Shown here piece after piece: positions 61,008-64,000 of a stretch of DNA of 64,000 nucleotides; positions within the stretch are counted from its first letter, which is position 1, and each line of letters starts with the position of its first letter. Below the pieces are notes generated by a model. That model was not told the DNA's origin, ran no database searches, and saw only the letters and a program-made list of their open reading frames with translations. A program made the translations under genes and the position numbers. The stretch is from NCBI GenBank assembly GCA_024364735.1, contig JAGFNQ010000210.1, positions 248,001 to 312,000 of the forward strand, written 5' to 3'. The DNA comes from Boesenbergia rotunda. Taxonomy: Eukaryota > Streptophyta > Magnoliopsida > Zingiberales > Zingiberaceae.

Positions 61008-62229
61008 TGTTGGAACGAGGAAAACGATAGAGGGGGGGTGAATATCATTAAAAACTTTTCGGATTAAGATAGAGCAGATATGCAGCGGAAAGAAATTAAA
61101 TGCACAAGAACATAAGTCTATTTTTTACTTGGTTCAGAGTCGCAGTCGGCTCCTACTCCAAGGCCCACGGTCCTTGACCGTTTACTTTGGGCAATACTAT
61201 AATCGCGCAAAAAGATTTACAAGTTAAGTACAAGAGTATTTTAGGAAATTAAAATTGCTACACTTTTCGTTACCGACGCCCGATGTGGATCGAATTTCGG
61301 AGCAGAGGGTCGTCGTCGGCGCTGGGATCTCGAAATCGGGGTTTGCCGGGGCGTAGCGCTTGAACGAAAAGCTTTGGAGCGTTGAGAAAAAGTGATGTTG
61401 AAGCCTTAGGGTCGAGCCCCTTTCATAGTGCTCATACGGGCGCCTGTAATGTTGGGGGCGCCTGACACGTGCCCTTCATTCCGCGAATCCTTATCCGCGG
61501 GCTCGGTCAGCGCTTATCCTCCCCTACTTGGGCGCCTGATCCAGCTTGGTCCAGAGTCTTCGTAGCTATGTTTTGGGTTTTGCCTTCACTCTTGGGTGCC
61601 CGTATCCATATGGGCGGCTGAGCCCATTCGGGCGCCTGTCTCCATTCGGGCGCCTAGACCCAGTGAAGTACCTCACTTGCAGACGACCAGCCCTTCGACC
61701 CTGCAACTTCGGTTAGTCCCAAAAAACATAACAAGTATTAATTACAGCCGTAGCTGCCTTGATTCTGACTTCGGGTCTCCCAAATGGAACCCTAGGTCAA
61801 ACCGACACCTACTGTCCCCTCGACGGGGAACGCGTCCTCACCTACTCCTCTCAGGAGAGTTTACCTTTTGCCAATTGGCTCCTCCAGTTGGACTTTTGCC
61901 CAATCCACCTGACCAGATCTTCATGCCCAACTTTCAGTCAGGTCTTCTTGCCCAACTTCTGGTCAGGTCTTCGGTGCCCAGCCCCTTGCCAGGACTTCGT
62001 GCCCAGTCCTCGACCAGGACTTCTTTGCCCGACTTCTGGTCAAGTCTTCTTGCCCAGTCCTTGACCAGGACTTCTTTGCCCAGCCCTTTGCTATGACTTC
62101 TTGCCTAGTGTACCTAGGACTTCTTCCTGCACACTCAGTGAACAAGTTAGATCACAATAACATCTTAACTTCTGAACCCTTTGCCATTATCAAAACACAG
62201 GTTTGACTTAGGTGCTGCCTGCATCAACA
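61008..62229 (-). mobile_element. Solo LTR 2 (reverse orientation)
   Basis: 1222 bp. Plus-strand ends TGTTGGAACGAGG and GCATCAACA, flanked by CCTTT at 61003-61007 and 62230-62234. Same family as solo LTR 1 (shared aagtcctgg/gggctggg and tcgacggggaa blocks), in opposite orientation. The TATA-like element seen in solo LTR 1 reads ctatgaaagg here. Confidence 0.92.
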
Positions 62230-62262
62230 CCTTTCACTAAGGCCCTTCCAGCGAGAGCTTTT

Positions 62263-63295
62263 TGTTAGAGCAATCGGCCCTAAGATGGTCCGGAGTGACC
62301 ATAGGTTTTGATGTTTGGGCAAAGGGTTTAAGTTAGGTTTACCCTTGTGTTCTTATATGTGTATGTTGAGTGTGCAGGTTGTACAGGTTACACATATGGA
62401 CTTGACTGGACGACCTCGGTACGGTGAAGGGTGGCATGGAAACAAGCTGGAGGCTTGTGTGCGCACCTGAGGGACCTTGGTGAGCAGGGACGATGAGCTG
62501 ATGGGCGCGGACTTCGAGGCATGCGTGAAGGATGGCATGGAGGCAAGCTGGAGGCTTGCGTGCAATCCGAGGGATGGGAGCCGAAGATGAAGAGGGCACG
62601 AAGGCAACAGTCGAGGCTGCGGAGGAGGAGTCAGTCGAGTCGTGAGGGTACGAGTGCAATGCGATTGTACTCGGGAAATCCTAGGGTTTGAGTGCGGAGT
62701 GAAATGTACTCAGGAAGGGTAACCTCAGGTGGGTGAGTAGACCAGTCGACTGGCCTGGGGGCAGTCGACTGATGGAACTCACAGAAAGGTCTCAGCCCTG
62801 GGACCAGTCGATTGCCCTTGGGGCCGTCGACTGGTAGGTGGCTGGTGAGTTGGCTAAAATTCGAACGTTGGGGGTGTAACGGTCGAATTTGGCTGACACC
62901 AGTCGACTGCCCTGGGGGCAGTCGACTGGTACCGAGAAATCATCCCCGAATCCTATTTAAAGAGGACTTCGTGGTGGCTGAGTTTCTTGACGAAACTCAC
63001 TTGGGAAAAGTGTATTAGTAGTCTATTGTGTTCACAAAGCGTCCAATGTGTTGTGGCGAGGTTTCTCCACCCACAAGGAGCGACACGTGATAGCCGGAGG
63101 TTATCCAGGTAGTGATCCACCGACGGATTGTTGGATTAGTCACCCGGCCGGGGTGGATACCAACTAAATACGGTTTGTTAGCATTGTATTTATTGTTTTA
63201 TTTGTATTTCCGTTGCGCTAACAATCTTGTAGGAAGAAGGGGTTCGACAAAGTGCTATTCACCCCCCCCTCTAGCAAGGCATATCGATCCTAACA
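62263..63295 (+). mobile_element. Solo LTR 3
   Basis: 1033 bp, begins TGTTAGAGCAATCGG, ends CGATCCTAACA, flanked by CTTTT at 62258-62262 and 63296-63300. TATA-like ctatttaaag at 62951; attcaccccccc near the end. It contains a run of cagtcgactg..cctgggggcagtcgactg units (62742-62935), a palindrome-rich internal repeat. A different family from solo LTRs 1 and 2. Confidence 0.92.
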
Positions 63296-63367
63296 CTTTT
63301 GATAGGCATGTGGAGGGTATGGGAGTCAGATGTATGACATCGTGATGGCAACATAGTCTTTTAGTAT

Positions 63368-63385
63368 AAGTGGAGATTGCTAGAA
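63368..63385 (+). other. Polypurine tract region of Copia 2
   Basis: aagtggagattgctagaa directly before the 3' LTR. Confidence 0.6.
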
Positions 63386-64000
63386 TGTATACTAAAACCT
63401 AAATTTGTATGAACATCTACATTTTAAAATGAGAATCACATGATCATTGATTGCATTTTATATTTATTATACGTGTGCATATTGTCTAATACTTTAAATT
63501 GTAGATAACATGGTGTGTGGTGTCACACAGAAGATCATGTTATCAGCCCCTTGTAGAGTATAAGTAGACGCTCACAACCTAGATGATTTTGGACAATCCA
63601 TTGGCATAGTCGTAGTGTAATTTGGTATTAGTTTATCTTGACCATAGAATTACACTAGTAGACTTTGAGTGTATTGACCAGGACCAATATAGAGGTGATT
63701 CAATTTATACTGACTATATAATTGAATCAGACCTCAGATATTATGGAGTACATACTCTTAATCTTGATATAATAATGGATACATGTACTTAATATTTATT
63801 TCTTTAATTTACCAACGGGTGAGATTTATTTATTAAATCGATAGGCCAGGTAAATTGGGAAATAATATTATTTACATGGTGTGTCGTTGATTATAGAAGA
63901 AAACCGTGTCCTGATGAGTCAGGTTGATGATGTCCCCTTGAGGAGCTCATAAAGCTCACCATGTTAAATCCTGCAGGTGGACTTGGTCTGACATGATGAT
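63386..64000 (+). repeat. 3' LTR of Copia 2, cut by the window end
   Basis: 615 bp present. Begins TGTATACTAAAA and follows the 5' LTR (from 51878) closely, with scattered substitutions. Confidence 0.9.

Larger units (their letters stand above)
60501..63345 (+). pseudogene. Copia 2 RNase H, split by two solo LTRs
   Basis: RNase H with DYDFQSDRDKSKSTSGYVF, WRSVKQKCVADSTMKVEY, YYDNSGAVANSKEP and KHIERKYHLIQE. The end of the domain (EDNLADPF) stops at 61007, where solo LTR 2 entered. 28 bp of the tail lie at 62235-62262 (tkalpa-type residues), then solo LTR 3, and the last codons at 63301-63345. Confidence 0.82.
51878..64000 (+). mobile_element. Copia LTR retrotransposon 2, nested and decayed, runs off the window
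   Basis: Order LTR, gag, protease, integrase, RT, RNase H, LTR gives Ty1/Copia. 5' LTR at 51878-56120, coding remnants 57195-63345, 3' LTR from 63386 beyond the window. Three solo LTRs have inserted into it: 52834-55331 (in the 5' LTR), 61008-62229 and 62263-63295 (both at the end of RNase H). Many stop codons in every domain; dead copy. The LTR of about 1.7 kb and gag type suggest a Tork/Angela-like lineage, which I hold weakly. Confidence 0.88.

Overview
The window is nuclear DNA of a flowering plant. The evidence is spliced genes with GT-AG introns, tRNA-Met-primed Copia retrotransposons, PIF/Harbinger elements, Tourist-like MITEs, a tRNA-derived SINE and solo LTRs. I would guess a monocot, but the sequence does not prove it. 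Three host genes can be supported, all on the minus strand: a 12-exon serine palmitoyltransferase subunit LCB2 (754-4228), a SOFL (SOB five-like) gene with an apparent one-base frameshift (about 23566-24121), and a two-exon GT34 glycosyltransferase of the galactomannan galactosyltransferase-like branch (45312-46700). I found no tRNA, rRNA or CRISPR.

Layout: 1-4230 is LCB2 and its downstream flank. 5912-10542 is a decayed PIF/Harbinger element (A). 10872-16041 is a 5.2 kb foldback, Mutator-like element with a 9-bp target duplication; its two arms meet head to head through arrays of a 158-bp satellite. 16577-17961 is a Tourist-like MITE carrying about 0.85 kb of GC-rich 27-bp minisatellite, and a hairpin MITE abuts it. 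18.1-25.9 kb is low-density sequence with the SOFL gene and a 75-base poly-T tract. 26-28.1 kb holds small inverted-repeat elements and a SINE. 28255-33631 is a Copia element with matching LTRs and a 5-bp target duplication, interrupted by a hairpin MITE. 35010-39578 is a second Harbinger element (B), in the opposite orientation to A and flanked by inverted repeats. 39825-42790 is a one-armed relative of the foldback element. The GT34 gene follows. 48-64 kb is nested LTR material: a second, large Copia element (5' LTR from 51878, 3' LTR running off the window), into which three solo LTRs have inserted, and a fourth solo LTR upstream. Every solo LTR has a 5-bp target duplication.

The most unusual structure is the satellite-bearing foldback family. 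Two diverged members share the same 158-bp period and the same 28-bp palindrome in each unit, one with two arms and one with a single arm. I do not recognise this family. No transposase for it is present here, so it would need to be mobilised in trans, presumably by a Mutator-type transposase given its 9-bp target duplication.
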